A stretch of DNA of 64,000 nucleotides from Exiguobacterium sp. J17977 (GTDB taxonomy: Bacteria; Bacillota; Bacilli; Exiguobacteriales; Exiguobacteriaceae): the NCBI RefSeq assembly GCF_018616375.1, contig NZ_JAEQBB010000003.1, positions 1 through 64,000 on the forward strand. The letters run 5' to 3'. Positions 24,907 through 33,305 of the stretch are shown here, in pieces (position 1 is the first letter of the stretch; every line of letters starts with the position of its first letter). The notes under the pieces were generated by a model, which was given only the letters and a program-made list of their open reading frames with translations, was not told the DNA's origin and did not search any database. The position numbers and the translations under genes are program-made.

Positions 24907-26682
24907 ATGGTCACCTTGGTGATTTTAACGATCATGATAATCGGGTTTATCGGAGGATGGCTCCGAGCCGACTTGGTAGCACTCCTCGGCCTCTTGTTGC
25001 TCGTCTTGACGAATCAATTGACGCCGGTTGAAGCGATGGCCGGATTTTCGAATTCGGTCGTGCTTATGATTGCCGGACTGTTCATCGTCGGGGCCGGCCT
25101 ATTTCATACGGGTTTGGCCGAGCGGTTAGGCGCCGCACTCATCCCGTACGCGAAAGGGAGTGAGGTGCGTCTCTTTCTCGTCTTGATGGTCACCGTGACG
25201 TTATTGTCGAGTCTCATGTCGAATACAGGGACGGTCGCCCTATTGATTCCGGTCGTCCTCGCCATGTCGAGACAGATAGGGACGAGTCCGGCCAAACTGT
25301 TGATGCCGCTCGCGTTCTTCTCGAGTATCGGGGGGACGATGACATTGATTGGGACGCCGCCGAACCTGGTAGCGGCCGAGACGTTACGAAATACGTCCGC
25401 CGGCACGCTCGGTTTCTTCGCGCTCTTTCCGATCGGGCTCGTCATGGCAGTCGTCGGGCTGCTGTATTTTCACGTCATCGGCAACCGATTGCTCGGTACG
25501 AACGAGGTGCGACCCTCGGCGATGCACCGGTCGGCCGTGCCGCACATAAGCCTGTTTGCCTTTATCCTCTCGAAAGGGCATCCGTTAATCGGACGGACGA
25601 TTCGCGACGTCAACTGGTCGCGAGATGGTCTGATCGTCGTCGGCGAACAAGAAAAAAGCGTGACGCACCGCTTCGTCACGGCTCGCGCGGAAACCCGTCT
25701 GATCGAAGGGAAAGTGTATGTCAGCGGAGCGGAGGCGGATGTCCGGCGGATTGCTCGAAGGGAAGGAGTGGCGGTCGAACAGGTCGACTTGAAGGCCGTC
25801 TACGGGAAAGCGGGCGGCGTTGCCGTCTTCACCATCCCGACGGATAGCCCGCTCGTCGGCCGGTGTTTATCGGATAGTCACTTGCGCAACGAATATCGGT
25901 TGAACGTGCTTCAAGTCATTCGTCCGAACGAAGAGATTGCCCTCACACGATTGAAAGACGTCCCGCTCGAGCGCGGAGATATGCTTGTCGCGCAAGGGGA
26001 GTGGGACGACTTAGAGCGAGCCGGGGACGAGACGGCCTTATTGCTCGCCAATGAGCGGGTAACCGATGTCGCGAACCGGGCCGTGTCGGAGCGTCATCAG
26101 TTGGCAGCGGGGCTGATTATGCTCATGATGATTGCGCTCCTCGTTTTCGAATGGGTCGATCCGACCGTGGCGGTGTGGCTCGCTGCGCTGGCGATGGTGC
26201 TCACGGGAGCCGTGCGCCACATGGACGTCGCCTATGAATCGATTCAGTGGTCCTCACTATTATTGATTGCCGCGATGATTCCCGTCGGTCAAGCACTCGA
26301 CAATGCCGGGATTATGAGCTGGCTCGTCACGTGGATCAGCGATTCGTTCGGTCAAGCTGGACCGGTCTTGGTGCTCGTCGCCATCTTCCTCGCGACGATG
26401 GCACTCAGTCAAATCATCTCGAACACGGCGACGGCCGTCTTGTTCGCACCGCTCGCCGTATCACTCGCCGCGGCGCTTCACGTGAGCCCGGTCCCGCTTG
26501 TCGTCGCCGTCGCGATTGCGGCATCACTCGCATTCATGACCCCGTTCGGTTCGCCGACGAACGCGATGGTGTTCGGAATCGGGGGCTACCGTTTCTTCGA
26601 TTTCGTCAAAGTCGGCTTGCCGCTGCAAGTGGTGACAGCCGTCATCGCTATCTTCACAATTTTACTCCTATTCCCATTTTGA
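24907..26682 (+). CDS. SLC13/DASS-family anion transporter with RCK-type domains
   Basis: Membrane transporter of 591 residues. Membrane segments fill residues 1-190 and 385-590; between them lies a soluble region with two TrkA-C (RCK_C) like domains (about 205-285 and 290-375). Signature loops of the SLC13 and ArsB-like group are present in both halves: SNTGTVALLIP with GTPPNLVA, and SNTATAVLFAP with PFGSPTNAMV. Relatives carry dicarboxylates, citrate or sulfate with sodium. The ATG at 24907 is preferred over a GTG nine bases earlier, since AAAGGGTGG precedes it. The CRE in front argues for an organic carbon substrate (inference). Confidence 0.82.
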   Translation: MVTLVILTIMIIGFIGGWLRADLVALLGLLLLVLTNQLTPVEAMAGFSNSVVLMIAGLFIVGAGLFHTGLAERLGAALIPYAKGSEVRLFLVLMVTVTLLSSLMSNTGTVALLIPVVLAMSRQIGTSPAKLLMPLAFFSSIGGTMTLIGTPPNLVAAETLRNTSAGTLGFFALFPIGLVMAVVGLLYFHVIGNRLLGTNEVRPSAMHRSAVPHISLFAFILSKGHPLIGRTIRDVNWSRDGLIVVGEQEKSVTHRFVTARAETRLIEGKVYVSGAEADVRRIARREGVAVEQVDLKAVYGKAGGVAVFTIPTDSPLVGRCLSDSHLRNEYRLNVLQVIRPNEEIALTRLKDVPLERGDMLVAQGEWDDLERAGDETALLLANERVTDVANRAVSERHQLAAGLIMLMMIALLVFEWVDPTVAVWLAALAMVLTGAVRHMDVAYESIQWSSLLLIAAMIPVGQALDNAGIMSWLVTWISDSFGQAGPVLVLVAIFLATMALSQIISNTATAVLFAPLAVSLAAALHVSPVPLVVAVAIAASLAFMTPFGSPTNAMVFGIGGYRFFDFVKVGLPLQVVTAVIAIFTILLLFPF

Positions 26683-26744
26683 AGGACATGTTGGTCGATC
26701 TGCCGAATATGTAAAAAAATGCTAAATGATGAGGTGGAGAGACG

Positions 26745-27236
26745 ATGTGGAAACGAATCGGAATCATTGTATGTGCACTCTTGCTGGCAGCGTGCTCGAA
26801 CGAAGGTGAACAGTCAAAACCGACGCTCGGGACGGATGCGAAAGTGGCCAAGGCGTACTTAGAGGAGCAAGGCTATGAGATCGTGTCTTATGAAGGGGAT
26901 GGAACGTCAAGCTTCGAGAAGGCGGATTTGCTTGAATTGCCGACACGCAGTACGTGGGAAGTGCAGATGACACCTCCGGATGACTATATCGGACGCGACA
27001 TTCGACAAGAGCATTTTATCGTCCGCGACCATCCGCTCGATGAAGTCGCAGAACTCGGCCAGACGAACGTCTCGGTCATGATGGTGGACGGCAAAATCAT
27101 CGGCGGGACGTCATATCCGGATTCGGCCGAGCCGCTTACCGGATCGAGCTATTCACTCGATGGGAAGACGGCGGAAGAGTTGCATCCCGATTACACGGAG
27201 TGGCGCAGCGAGTGGGAAGCTAAATATAGTGAATGA
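26745..27236 (+). CDS. putative lipoprotein of unknown function
   Basis: Protein of 163 residues with a lipoprotein signal peptide (hydrophobic residues 4-15) ending in the lipobox LAAC, lipid-modified Cys at residue 17. The mature part begins with a charged linker, then a segment VAKAYLEEQGYEIVSYEG that resembles small sensor-like folds. I do not recognise the family. RBS GAGGTGGAGAG. It lies 62 bases behind the SLC13 gene with no terminator between, so it is probably in the same transcript. Confidence 0.7.
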   Translation: MWKRIGIIVCALLLAACSNEGEQSKPTLGTDAKVAKAYLEEQGYEIVSYEGDGTSSFEKADLLELPTRSTWEVQMTPPDDYIGRDIRQEHFIVRDHPLDEVAELGQTNVSVMMVDGKIIGGTSYPDSAEPLTGSSYSLDGKTAEELHPDYTEWRSEWEAKYSE

Positions 27237-27238
27237 AC

Positions 27239-27268
27239 AAGCGCCTCGGGATTCCCGAGGCGCTTCTG
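27239..27268. terminator. bidirectional terminator
   Basis: Perfect stem AAGCGCCTCGGGA / TCCCGAGGCGCTT with a one-base loop core, between two convergent genes. Confidence 0.88.
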
Positions 27269-27487
27269 TTATGAGGCCGTGCCTTTCAGTTTTCCTGGCA
27301 GTTTACAGCGCTCGAAGTAGATCAGTTGGCCGCTACGTGCGATGCGGGCTCCCTTGTGGAGGTGCCCGGCTTCCTCGAGCAACGTGAGGCCTTTCGTTTT
27401 CGCCTCGTCATCGCTTGCCGCGGTAAATGAATCGTTCAAGACGGTCGTGCCGTCGTTCTCGAACGCTGTGATCGTATACTGTTCCAT
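27269..27487 (-). CDS. yhzD: YhzD-like small protein
   Basis: Seventy-two residues. The beginning YTITAFENDGTTVLNDSFTA and spacing of charged residues resemble Bacillus YhzD (about 61 residues), function unknown. The start at 27487 was chosen because GGGGGCAG lies just upstream on the minus strand. It follows dinB in the same direction but has its own promoter, which overlaps the end of dinB and contains a palindrome shared with lcfB. Confidence 0.6.
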   Translation of the reverse strand: MEQYTITAFENDGTTVLNDSFTAASDDEAKTKGLTLLEEAGHLHKGARIARSGQLIYFERCKLPGKLKGTAS

Positions 27488-27508
27488 CCGTCTGCCCCCT
27501 TTTCTTTC

Positions 27509-27537
27509 ATTGTACTGAATGGTCATTCATTCTTCAA
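27509..27537 (-). promoter_or_regulatory. promoter of yhzD with operator palindrome TGAATGacCATTCA
   Basis: On the minus strand: TTGAAG (27537-27532), 17-base spacer, TACAAT (27514-27509). The spacer holds a perfect 6-bp inverted repeat, TGAATGACCATTCA (27529-27516). Thirteen of its 14 bases on the plus strand (TGAATGGTCATTCA) recur upstream of lcfB as TGAATAGTCATTCA (47906-47919). Confidence 0.6.
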
Positions 27538-28618
27538 GCGGAGGTTTTGTCAGCTCCTCGAACGTGAGCTGACGGGCAGTCTCAGTACGGGGGATTAAAT
27601 CGGACACCGTCATCCCGATTAAGCGGACCGGTTCAGCGATTGCCATCTCGTCGAATAGGCGGCGGGCAAGCCGTTTAATCTCGTCGTGGTCGTGCGTCGG
27701 ATGATTCAGTTTGATTTGGTGGCTCCGGGCCTGGAACTCGCTCGTCTTGATTTTAATCGTCACCGTCTGGCAGCTGAGTTCGCGCCGGTCGAGCTGATGA
27801 AGCACGTCTTCGATTTCCGGGACGACCCGTTCATATACTTCTTCCGGATCATCGAGGTCGAACGCGAATGTCGTCTCGGAGCCGATCGATTTTCGTTCCC
27901 GCGTCGGTACGACGGGGCGGCTATCGCGACCGGACGCGAGTTCATACAGTTGGTTCCCGCGGTCGAATCCGAAAATGGCTTTCAATTGTTCAGGTTGCGC
28001 GCGCTGCAAATCAGCAATCGTATGGTAGTCGTGCTTGAACAGCGTTTGGGCCGTCACTTTGCCGACGCCGTGCATCGTCGTGATGGGGAGCGGGGCGAGG
28101 AACGATTTGACATCGGCCGCTTCGACGACCGTCAGTCCGTTCGGTTTGTTGAACCCGGAGGCGATTTTGGCGACGAACTTTGACGGGGCGACTCCGGCCG
28201 AGGCCGTCAGCCCCGTCCGGCGCTTGATTTCGCCGAGGATATAGCGCGCGATATAAGGGCCGGACGTGCTCATAAGTGTGTTCTCGGTCACGTCCAAATA
28301 CGCCTCGTCAAGCGAGAGCGGTTCGACGAGCGGCGTGATGGACTTGAAGATGGCCATCACTTGCTGGCTCACTTGCCGATAGACGTGAAACCGCGGTTTG
28401 ACGAACGTCGCCTGGGGACAGAGAGCGAACGCACGCCGTGATGACATGGCGCTGTGAATCCCGTATTTTCTCGCCTCATACGAACAGGTGGCGACCACCC
28501 CACGGCTGTGGGGGGCGCCACCGACGATGACAGGCTTATCACGTAAATCAGGACGGTCCCGTTGTTCGACCGAGGCGTAAAAAGCGTCCATATCGACGTG
28601 GATAATCAATCGTTCCAT
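27527..28618 (-). CDS. dinB: DNA polymerase IV
   Basis: Y-family translesion polymerase of 363 residues. The catalytic acidic motifs are present: HVDMDAFYASVEQ near residue 6 and SLDEAYLD near 103. A helix-hairpin-helix follows near 175 (ITTMHGVGKVTAQTL) and the little-finger domain at the C-terminus. The start at 28618 has AAAGGTGATG nine bases upstream; ATG and GTG codons just before are possible. Errors in replication past lesions are its known consequence. It is monocistronic apart from the following yhzD. Confidence 0.93.
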   Translation of the reverse strand: MERLIIHVDMDAFYASVEQRDRPDLRDKPVIVGGAPHSRGVVATCSYEARKYGIHSAMSSRRAFALCPQATFVKPRFHVYRQVSQQVMAIFKSITPLVEPLSLDEAYLDVTENTLMSTSGPYIARYILGEIKRRTGLTASAGVAPSKFVAKIASGFNKPNGLTVVEAADVKSFLAPLPITTMHGVGKVTAQTLFKHDYHTIADLQRAQPEQLKAIFGFDRGNQLYELASGRDSRPVVPTRERKSIGSETTFAFDLDDPEEVYERVVPEIEDVLHQLDRRELSCQTVTIKIKTSEFQARSHQIKLNHPTHDHDEIKRLARRLFDEMAIAEPVRLIGMTVSDLIPRTETARQLTFEELTKPPLEE

Positions 28619-28686
28619 GTACATCACCTTTCTGTCTCATCTGCTCCTTTCAGTATACCGAACTTTTGTTCGTTTTTTTAGTCTTT

Positions 28687-29598
28687 TCACTCACTTCGTT
28701 TCTTACGTTGTTTTTCCAAGCGTTCTTGGTTCCGAATTTGATTTGGGAACTGTAAGAGCGAACCAATCCAATTTTTTCGTTTCAACCACGCATAGACCAA
28801 GCCTGTGAAGAGCATGATCATCATCCAGGCGAACAGATAACCGAGCGGCCACTTCAGTTCAGGCATCTCTTTGAAGTTCATTCCCCAGATGGCACCGAAG
28901 GCGACGACCGGTGTCGTCAACGCCGTGAAGACGGTCAGCGCCTTCATGATTTCGTTGCCGCGAAAGTTCGACAGCGTCGAGGCGAGGTCGGTTAACGCGA
29001 TGACATCGGCTTGATAATGTTCGATTAACGTCAATAGACGGTCGACCCGATACGTGGCAAGGCGATAGGCTTTCAATTCATCTAAGTCGACATCAAGGAA
29101 CGCCTCACGTCCGGCCATGAGTAACTCACGATATGGGACGACAGTGTCGGACCATCGTTCAATCTCGCTGCGGAGCCCGAAAATCTCGTTCATAAATTCG
29201 GGCGGGACTTGCCCGCTCATCTCGCGTTGGGTCATCATCAAGCGTTCTTCATACTCATCGATACCGTGGAAATAATAGTCCATCTTTTCAGAGAGCAGGT
29301 CATAGAATGCCTCGATTGGTGAGTCATATTGCTTCGCGGCCACTGTCTCGCAATACAGCTCATCGAATCCGATTGTCCATAAAAAGTCCCGGGTCACGAA
29401 ATAGTGCCCGATTTTTTGTGGTTCGCGTTCGAGTTGTTCGTAGTCGAGCGTGAGCGACCCGTACATATAATCACGTTCGACGATGATTTTTGTGACTTTC
29501 GCCGTCGTCAATTGTTCGAGCCAATACGTGTACGCTTCCTCATAGTGATTGTCGACATGTACGATTTCTTCTGGTCGTGTATACCAATTCCAATTCAT
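28687..29598 (-). CDS. CorA-type divalent cation transporter
   Basis: Protein of 303 residues with a long cytoplasmic helical domain and two C-terminal membrane segments (about residues 225-241 and 252-272). The pore signature GMN is at residues 239-241, and the loop after it (FKEMPELKWPLGY) is in the expected place. The C-terminal tail is basic. Family members transport magnesium, cobalt or other divalent cations. RBS GGGGGAATGGAAG. The gene is monocistronic and divergent from yhaM. Confidence 0.85.
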   Translation of the reverse strand: MNWNWYTRPEEIVHVDNHYEEAYTYWLEQLTTAKVTKIIVERDYMYGSLTLDYEQLEREPQKIGHYFVTRDFLWTIGFDELYCETVAAKQYDSPIEAFYDLLSEKMDYYFHGIDEYEERLMMTQREMSGQVPPEFMNEIFGLRSEIERWSDTVVPYRELLMAGREAFLDVDLDELKAYRLATYRVDRLLTLIEHYQADVIALTDLASTLSNFRGNEIMKALTVFTALTTPVVAFGAIWGMNFKEMPELKWPLGYLFAWMMIMLFTGLVYAWLKRKNWIGSLLQFPNQIRNQERLEKQRKKRSE

Positions 29599-29647
29599 CT
29601 TCCATTCCCCCAATATGCTTCTCTCTGAAGTATTCCCGCTTTTCTTA

Positions 29648-29682
29648 GAAAGTTGGCATCTGGCCTGAACTTTCGTTAAGAT
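29648..29682 (+). promoter_or_regulatory. putative yhaM promoter with inverted repeat
   Basis: TTGGCA (29653-29658), 18-base spacer, TAAGAT (29677-29682). The 7-bp inverted repeat GAAAGTT (29648-29654) / AACTTTC (29668-29674) embraces the -35 box. No known regulator site is recognised. Confidence 0.4.
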
Positions 29683-29713
29683 GTAGGTACTGACAAGAGG
29701 AGAGGTGCTTTTT

Positions 29714-30643
29714 TTGACGACTACTAAAATCGGTCAGCTCAAAGTGGGCGACACGTTGAACCAATATGTGATGATTAAACAATCCTATCGCGGACTCGCC
29801 GGCAACGGCAAACCATATTTGACACTCATCCTATGCGACGAGAGCGGGGAGATTGAGACGAAAGTGTGGGACAGTGCCGATACGGACAAATATGCGACGA
29901 AAAAAATCGTCCACGCTTCCGGGGAAGTGATGGACTATCGCGGACGGACCCAGTTGAAACTCAAGCAAATTTCCATTATTGAAGGCGAGACTGACATCGC
30001 GCCGTACGTCCGCTCGGCACCTGTGCCGAAGTCGGAACTCGAGACAGGAATTCGCGGCTATATCGAGGCGATGGCGCACGCGGGGATGAAACAACTCGTG
30101 ACGGCGCTCGTCGACCGGAACGAGGAGGCATACTTCACGTATCCGGCGGCGGTACGCCATCACCATGCGGTCTATTCAGGACTCGCGTTCCACGTCCTGT
30201 CGATGCTGAAGCTGGCTGACACGATGTGCGACCTGTATCCGCAATTGAATCGGGACTTGCTCGTTGCAGGCGTCGTGCTCCACGACTTGGCGAAAGTGAT
30301 CGAGTTGTCGGACGCAATCACACCGGAATATACGCTCGAAGGCAAACTGCTCGGGCACTTGTCGCTTATGGCATCCGAGATTGAGGTCGTGGCACGCGAG
30401 CTCGGCACCGACCGTGAAGTCGTGACGTTGCTTCAACACCTCGTCCTCAGCCATCACGGGAAACCGGAGTGGGGGTCGGCGAACGCGCCGCAGCTCCCGG
30501 AAGCCGAGATGCTCTTCTTTATCGACAACATCGATGCCCGGATGAACATGTTCGATAAGGCGTTCGAAGGCGTCGAGCCAGGGACGTTCACAGAACGGGT
30601 CATGGCGCTCGATAACCGGGCGTTCTATAAACCGAAATTATAA
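29714..30643 (+). CDS. yhaM: 3'-5' exoribonuclease YhaM
   Basis: Manganese-dependent exonuclease that degrades RNA and single-stranded DNA from the 3' end. The 309-residue protein has an N-terminal OB-fold domain (residues 7-90) and an HD domain with HHHAVYSGLAFHVLSM and GVVLHDLAKV, then a second His pair in LSHHGKPEWGS. It is close in length to Bacillus YhaM (about 314). The start is read as TTG at 29714 behind AGAGGAGAGG; GTG at 29705 is an alternative. It faces prsA, as in the Bacillus gene order. Confidence 0.9.
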   Translation: MTTTKIGQLKVGDTLNQYVMIKQSYRGLAGNGKPYLTLILCDESGEIETKVWDSADTDKYATKKIVHASGEVMDYRGRTQLKLKQISIIEGETDIAPYVRSAPVPKSELETGIRGYIEAMAHAGMKQLVTALVDRNEEAYFTYPAAVRHHHAVYSGLAFHVLSMLKLADTMCDLYPQLNRDLLVAGVVLHDLAKVIELSDAITPEYTLEGKLLGHLSLMASEIEVVARELGTDREVVTLLQHLVLSHHGKPEWGSANAPQLPEAEMLFFIDNIDARMNMFDKAFEGVEPGTFTERVMALDNRAFYKPKL

Positions 30644-30652
30644 AGGCATGCA

Positions 30653-30680
30653 AAAAAGACGTCCCGCGGGACGTCTTTTG
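30653..30680. terminator. bidirectional terminator between yhaM and prsA
   Basis: Perfect 12-bp stem AAAAGACGTCCC / GGGACGTCTTTT around a two-base loop core, with flanking A and T runs. Confidence 0.9.
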
Positions 30681-30684
30681 TTGA

Positions 30685-31683
30685 TTACTGCTCTGTCGAT
30701 TCCTCGGCAGGAGCTTCTTCTGTACCTTCTTGTTCCGCTTTGAGCGCGTCTTTCACGGCGTCGAACTGCTTCGATGCTTTCGCATCTTTCACATCGACGT
30801 TATATTTCTCGATTAACTCGGCATAGATTTTGTTCGCGTCGACAGAAGCGGCTTTTTCAGTCGCTAATTCTTCACGGATACGATCTTTCTCGTCTTCGAG
30901 TTTAAGGTCTTTTTCTTTACGGTCCATGACTTTGATGACATGGAAGCCGAACTGTGACTGAACCGGCTCAGAGACTTTGTTGACGACGTCTTCTTGGAAC
31001 GCGTACTCTTCAAATTCAGGGACCATGGCGCCGGCTGAGAAGTAACCGAGGTCGCCACCTTTTTCACCAGAACCTGTGTCTGTCGATTTTTCCTTCGCGA
31101 CGTCAGCGAAGTCGGCACCGTCGTTCAATTCTTTAATGATCGCTTGTGCTTCTTCTTCTGTCTCGACGAGGATGTGGCTCGCCTTGACTTCGACGTTCTC
31201 TTTCGCGAATTGCGCTTCGATATCTTCGTCTGTTACTTCGACGAGCTCTGATTTCGCTGCATCGACGAGCATTTGACCACGGAGTGCTTCTTTGAACTCG
31301 TCCGTGCTGGCCATGCCGGCTTGTTGAATCGCTTGCTCGAACTCTTCTTTCGAGTTGAACTGCTCTTCGGTCTTGCTGAACTCTTCATCGACTTTGTCTT
31401 GCTCGACTTTGTCGCCATATTCTTTTTCGAGCAATTCGTTCATCGTTTCTTGGAACGCAAGTTGTGGGACCATGCTATCGTAGCTCTTGTCCACGATTTC
31501 GCCACGTGTCACTTCGCCGCCTTCAAAAGAAACAACTGTTGAGTTGTCAGAAGACCCGCCGCTTGTCGCCGCATACGTGCCGCCGACACCGATGAGAAGT
31601 GCAATCGCTGACGCGCCGACGAGGGCGCCTGTTGAAAACTTCTTGTTCTGTTTGTTAGGTTCATTCGTCATTCCGTTTGACAT
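30685..31683 (-). CDS. prsA: PrsA-type peptidyl-prolyl foldase without a lipobox
   Basis: Extracytoplasmic foldase of 332 residues that helps secreted proteins fold after Sec export. The parvulin PPIase domain (about residues 150-245) has KASHILV, the STDTGSGEKGGDLGYFSAG loop and QFGFHVIKV. The N-terminus (residues 15-40) is a hydrophobic segment ending in GGTYAATSGG. Bacillus PrsA is a lipoprotein, but this protein contains no cysteine at all, so it must be held by an uncleaved anchor or released after cleavage. The acidic C-terminal tail ends in EESTEQ. Start at 31683 with GGGGTGG upstream. Confidence 0.88.
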   Translation of the reverse strand: MSNGMTNEPNKQNKKFSTGALVGASAIALLIGVGGTYAATSGGSSDNSTVVSFEGGEVTRGEIVDKSYDSMVPQLAFQETMNELLEKEYGDKVEQDKVDEEFSKTEEQFNSKEEFEQAIQQAGMASTDEFKEALRGQMLVDAAKSELVEVTDEDIEAQFAKENVEVKASHILVETEEEAQAIIKELNDGADFADVAKEKSTDTGSGEKGGDLGYFSAGAMVPEFEEYAFQEDVVNKVSEPVQSQFGFHVIKVMDRKEKDLKLEDEKDRIREELATEKAASVDANKIYAELIEKYNVDVKDAKASKQFDAVKDALKAEQEGTEEAPAEESTEQ

Positions 31684-31834
31684 ATATTCCACCCCTATAA
31701 ATCTATAAGTTTCTAAATCCGACTATACCACATTTTGTTAATGATAACAGCTGTTCTCTTGCCTGTGTAGTATCATAGCACAGAAACGTGTCGTATAATG
31801 ATGAAAGAGAATGTGAAATGATGGGGTGGAGAGC

Positions 31835-32173
31835 GTGTCGTTAGAAGAGAAAATCAATCAATTATCGTTTCAAATGGAACTGTTGCTCGGGGCGGTCGAT
31901 TGGTCGGAGCGGCCGTTCGAACATGAGGTGCTCAAGGCGAATTTGACAAGGCAAGACGTCGTCGCGTTTTTCGCGTTGTTGGATGATATCCGAGAACGAC
32001 AAAACGAGCAAATGCGCTACGGGCTGTCGTCCGTGGAGCCTTTGCTCGTTCATTTCGTCGGGATGCTTCATCCGCAGTTAGAGGCCGAGACGATTCTCGC
32101 GGCGTGTGTGCGCCAAGGGATGGCGCTAGACGTCACGGAACCGTTGTATCGGCAGGTCAAGCTTCTTTACTGA
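31835..32173 (+). CDS. yhaI: DUF1878 family protein YhaI
   Basis: Small helical protein of 112 residues, in length and pattern like Bacillus YhaI (113 residues, DUF1878). Function unknown; it lies next to hpr in Bacillus as here. The start is GTG at 31835 with GGGGTGGAG upstream. The gene converges with hpr, and their coding ends overlap by 17 bases. Confidence 0.8.
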   Translation: MSLEEKINQLSFQMELLLGAVDWSERPFEHEVLKANLTRQDVVAFFALLDDIRERQNEQMRYGLSSVEPLLVHFVGMLHPQLEAETILAACVRQGMALDVTEPLYRQVKLLY

Positions 32174-32720
32174 TCTCGTCGTCCTCAGGGCGACGTCCGG
32201 CTTCTTCCGTGATCATTTTCGACGTTTCTGCGAAGATGTCCATGAAGTTGTCGCCATACAAGCGGCGAACGATCGCCGTGATGTCCGTCAAGTCCGGGAA
32301 TTTTCCGTACAGTTCTTGGAGCGGGAGCGAGGCACGGAAGACGCCGTTCTCTTCCGGGTCGAACGCATGAATCGTCTCTAGCAAGAGCGCTTCACCTTCA
32401 GGCGTCAATTGGACGTACGTATTGCGTTTGTCCGTCTCCTTTTTCGAGAACGTGAGCAAACCGCGGTCTTCTAACTTCTTCGAGAAGTTGAACGCCGTCG
32501 ATACGTGCATGACCCCGTATTTGGCAATCTCTGAAATCGAAGCGCCGCCGAGGGCGTGAGCGATCCATAAAATATGGTGCTCGTTTATGTTCAAGTCGAA
32601 CGGTTTAATCCAATTTTGCCAGTCTTTCTCGACCGTCTTCCACAGTGCCTTACTAAGCTGAATGATTTTATGACTATAGAGCATGGCCTCAGGGCCAGTG
32701 AATTCTTTTTCGTGTTCCAT
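32157..32720 (-). CDS. hpr: MarR-family transition-state regulator Hpr (ScoC)
   Basis: Transcription factor of 187 residues. The winged helix (about residues 45-115) includes [27 protein letters not shown] followed by the wing [16 protein letters not shown]. In Bacillus Hpr represses extracellular protease genes and affects sporulation in the transition phase. The C-terminal region is the Hpr-specific extension. The start at 32720 has AAAGGATGG upstream. Its 3' end overlaps yhaI, giving antisense read-through potential. Confidence 0.92.
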   Translation of the reverse strand: MEHEKEFTGPEAMLYSHKIIQLSKALWKTVEKDWQNWIKPFDLNINEHHILWIAHALGGASISEIAKYGVMHVSTAFNFSKKLEDRGLLTFSKKETDKRNTYVQLTPEGEALLLETIHAFDPEENGVFRASLPLQELYGKFPDLTDITAIVRRLYGDNFMDIFAETSKMITEEAGRRPEDDEISKEA

Positions 32721-32780
32721 GTCGATCCATCCTTTCCGATACAATGTGACTAAAACGACGGGCGATGACGACAGACTGGG

Positions 32781-33137
32781 TCAGTTGGCCTTTTCCGCTT
32801 TCGCTTCGGTCGCATCTGACTGTACGTTCGAAAGCTCGTTTAGGTTTCCTTGGATCCGCTCGATTGAAGGCTGAATGTCTTGTTGATAGCGTTCGACTTC
32901 GGCTTTCACTTGATCTGTCAATTCTTTTCCTTGTAACTTACCGGCCGCCGCAACTTGCGACGCATCTTTAGCGACTTTTTGGAATTGTTCTTTCAACGTA
33001 GTGATTGTAGACGCTCGGTGTTGATTGGCCGCCGCGTCATTCGCCGTTCCACGGGCGAGTTTTTTCACGGTCACAGCTCCTAGAAACGCTACGACAAAGC
33101 CGAAAGCAACCCAATCGCGACGATTGTGATTCGACAA
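32781..33137 (-). CDS. YhaH/YtxH-like membrane-anchored protein
   Basis: Protein of 118 residues with an N-terminal membrane segment (about residues 9-24, WVAFGFVVAFLGAVTV) and an extended coiled-coil-like charged tail. It resembles YtxH-domain proteins and sits where Bacillus has yhaH, next to hpr; the assignment rests largely on position. The start is read as TTG at 33137 with GAGGAGGGG seven bases upstream. It runs upstream of hpr in the same direction without a terminator between. Confidence 0.6.
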   Translation of the reverse strand: MSNHNRRDWVAFGFVVAFLGAVTVKKLARGTANDAAANQHRASTITTLKEQFQKVAKDASQVAAAGKLQGKELTDQVKAEVERYQQDIQPSIERIQGNLNELSNVQSDATEAKAEKAN

Positions 33138-33305
33138 TACTTTCCCCTCCTCGAGCACGCTGATACTAGAATACATTCTTTTCATATTATTTTACCAAAA
33201 AAGAGAGATTAAAAACCTATATCTTAAATAAAATTTTTCAGAACATTCAATTTTGACCGAAAAATCATTTTATTTTAAACTATGGGTAAAGGAAGGTGAC
33301 CTCCA

